A DNA stretch of 6,848 nucleotides. Source: JALYIM01 sp040003205. GTDB lineage: Bacteria > Acidobacteriota > Terriglobia > Terriglobales > Acidobacteriaceae. The position numbers were made by a program, and so were the translations under genes. The notes under the pieces are model-generated. The model saw only the letters and a list, made by a program, of their open reading frames with translations, searched no databases and was not told the origin of the DNA. Below, piece after piece: positions 5,779 to 6,848 of the stretch. Each line of letters starts with the position of its first letter. Within the stretch, counting starts at the first letter, position 1. The stretch covers positions 1 to 6,848 of the forward strand of contig JBDUDA010000167.1 in the NCBI GenBank assembly GCA_040003205.1. The letters run 5' to 3'.

Positions 5779-6848
5779 ATGTCTGATTCCGAAAACATGG
5801 CTCCGGGCTGGCCCGGTATTGAACCGCGTTGGACTTCGAGCGCCAAAACCGGCGTGGGTACGGCGCTCAACCAGCACAGCCGCGTCTGGTTCACGATCAG
5901 TCATGGAATTCTCAACGAGATTTATTTCCCACGCGTGGATCAGGCCTGTACCCGCGATCTGGGATTGATTGTCACCGGTGATGACTTCTTCTGCGAGGAG
6001 AAACGCGATTGCGAATTCAGCAGCACGGCGGTCGAGCCGGGAGTACCACTCTTCGAACTCATCAATACTGACCGCCAGGGAAGATACCGGATCGAGAAAG
6101 AAGTTTTGTCCGACCCTTATCGCAATGTAGTGATCCAGAAAATTCGCTTTATCCCCCTCAAGGGGAAACTTGTTGACTACCGGGTCTATGCATTGCTGTC
6201 TCCGCATCTCGCAAACTGCGGCCGTGGCAATACAGGATGGAGCGGCGCCTACAAAGGTGTCCCGATGATGTTCGCCGAGCATGGCGGCACTGGGCTCGCG
6301 TTCGCGTGTTCGGTGCCCTGGAAGAATGCCTCGGTCGGCTTCGTGGGGTTCTCCGATGGCTGGCAGGACTTATCGACAAATCATCGCATGACGCAAAAAT
6401 ATTCGCGCGCGGAGAATGGCAATATTGCCCTGACGGGGGAAGTGGACCTGGCCGCATGTGGCGGCGAATTCTTATTGGTCGTAGGCTTCGGAGGGATATT
6501 CGCAGAAGCCGGACAGCAGTCGAGGGCAACTCTGCTGGAACCCTACGACGAACTTCGTTCGAACTATCTCCGTCACTGGAAATCCTGGCAGATGAGTCTT
6601 CTAAAACTTGATGAGCCGCTGCGGGAACGCGATCTTTATCGTTCCAGTACGGCGATGCTGCGAGTACATGAATCTAAAGATTTTCTGGGAGGCGTAATCG
6701 CCAGCCTTTCTATTCCATGGGGCTTCAACAAAGGCGACGAAGATCTGGGCGGATATCACCTGGTGTGGCCGCGCGACCTGGTTGAAACCGCGTGCGGACT
6801 CTTAGCTGCGGGCGCGTCGTGGGATGCCCTACGCGTGCTCCGCTACTT
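5779..6848 (+). CDS. Glycoside hydrolase family 15 glucoamylase, N-terminal part (3' end outside window)
   Basis: Family 15 glucoamylases release glucose from the non-reducing ends of starch, glycogen or related alpha-glucans. The frame is open from ATG 5779 to the window edge (356 codons plus 2 bases; bacterial members run to about 650-800). Residues about 10-275 look like the bacterial N-terminal beta-sandwich domain: GIEPRWTSSAKTGVGTAL, SRVWFTISHGILNEIYFPR, VDQACTRDLGLIV, SDGWQDL and NGNIALTGE. The catalytic (alpha/alpha)6 barrel starts near 285 with DLYRSSTAMLRVHE, IASLSIPWGF and GGYHLVWPRDLVETA. W330, R332 and D333 match the fungal W-x-R-D substrate-binding motif. The catalytic glutamates lie beyond the window. 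No signal peptide is seen at this start, suggesting a cytoplasmic enzyme acting on storage glucan (inference). An in-frame TAA at 5767-5769 limits the start to 5779 or later; ATG 5797 is possible. The ribosome binding site is weak. Exact substrate is unknown. Confidence 0.9.
   Translation, partial: MSDSENMAPGWPGIEPRWTSSAKTGVGTALNQHSRVWFTISHGILNEIYFPRVDQACTRDLGLIVTGDDFFCEEKRDCEFSSTAVEPGVPLFELINTDRQGRYRIEKEVLSDPYRNVVIQKIRFIPLKGKLVDYRVYALLSPHLANCGRGNTGWSGAYKGVPMMFAEHGGTGLAFACSVPWKNASVGFVGFSDGWQDLSTNHRMTQKYSRAENGNIALTGEVDLAACGGEFLLVVGFGGIFAEAGQQSRATLLEPYDELRSNYLRHWKSWQMSLLKLDEPLRERDLYRSSTAMLRVHESKDFLGGVIASLSIPWGFNKGDEDLGGYHLVWPRDLVETACGLLAAGASWDALRVLRY

Noticed and set aside
5744..5968. 74-codon + strand frame starting at ATG 5744
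   Set aside because: It overlaps the GH15 frame in another phase, and its product resembles no known family; the GH15 reading explains this DNA.
5737..6282. 181-codon open frame on the minus strand overlapping the glucoamylase 5' region
   Set aside because: The + strand frame has clear GH15 motifs throughout; the antisense frame has no recognisable domain.
1..6848. CRISPR array, tRNA/rRNA gene, insertion sequence or phage element
   Set aside because: No spaced direct repeats, cloverleaf-like segments, transposase motifs or terminal inverted repeats were seen on reading either strand.

Overview
The window holds most of a compact histidine biosynthesis operon on the + strand, followed by a degraded gap of about 430 bp and the 5' part of a bacterial glucoamylase gene. 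All intact genes read left to right. I place it in a moderately GC-rich Gram-negative bacterium, most likely an acidobacterium of the Terriglobia type. That placement rests on protein style (HisA variant, GH15 N-terminus, TonB-receptor C-terminus) recognised from memory, not on a database search.

Layout: 1-332 is the C-terminal end of long-form hisG. It is followed by hisD (332-1573), hisC (1566-2639), hisB (2636-3238), hisH (3238-3831), hisF (3856-4641) and hisA (4635-5351). Every junction overlaps by 1 to 8 nt except hisH/hisF, which has a 24-nt gap. The order ends in F-A rather than the more common A-F. The genes supply HisG (step 1), HisA (ProFAR isomerase), HisH/HisF (IGP synthase), HisB (IGP dehydratase only), HisC (aminotransferase) and HisD (last two oxidations). 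The HisE and HisI activities and histidinol-phosphate phosphatase are not in the window, so the pathway must be completed from elsewhere.

5352-5778 has no intact gene. On the minus strand, ending on the hisA stop codon, there is a stretch that reads like the last 40 or so residues of an Oar-like TonB-dependent outer-membrane receptor. It has a recognisable beta-barrel C-terminal signature but is joined to unconvincing sequence, so I read it as a pseudogene remnant. Further right on the + strand there is a strong Shine-Dalgarno, a GTG start and a signal-peptide-like sequence broken by a frameshift.

5779 to the window edge encodes the N-terminal beta-sandwich domain and the start of the catalytic domain of a glycoside hydrolase family 15 enzyme. 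It is cut by the window end and has no visible link to histidine synthesis.

I did not see an undescribed system. The most interesting features are the decayed receptor tail, the frameshifted signal-peptide remnant, the divergent HisA, and the same-frame hisH/hisF arrangement.
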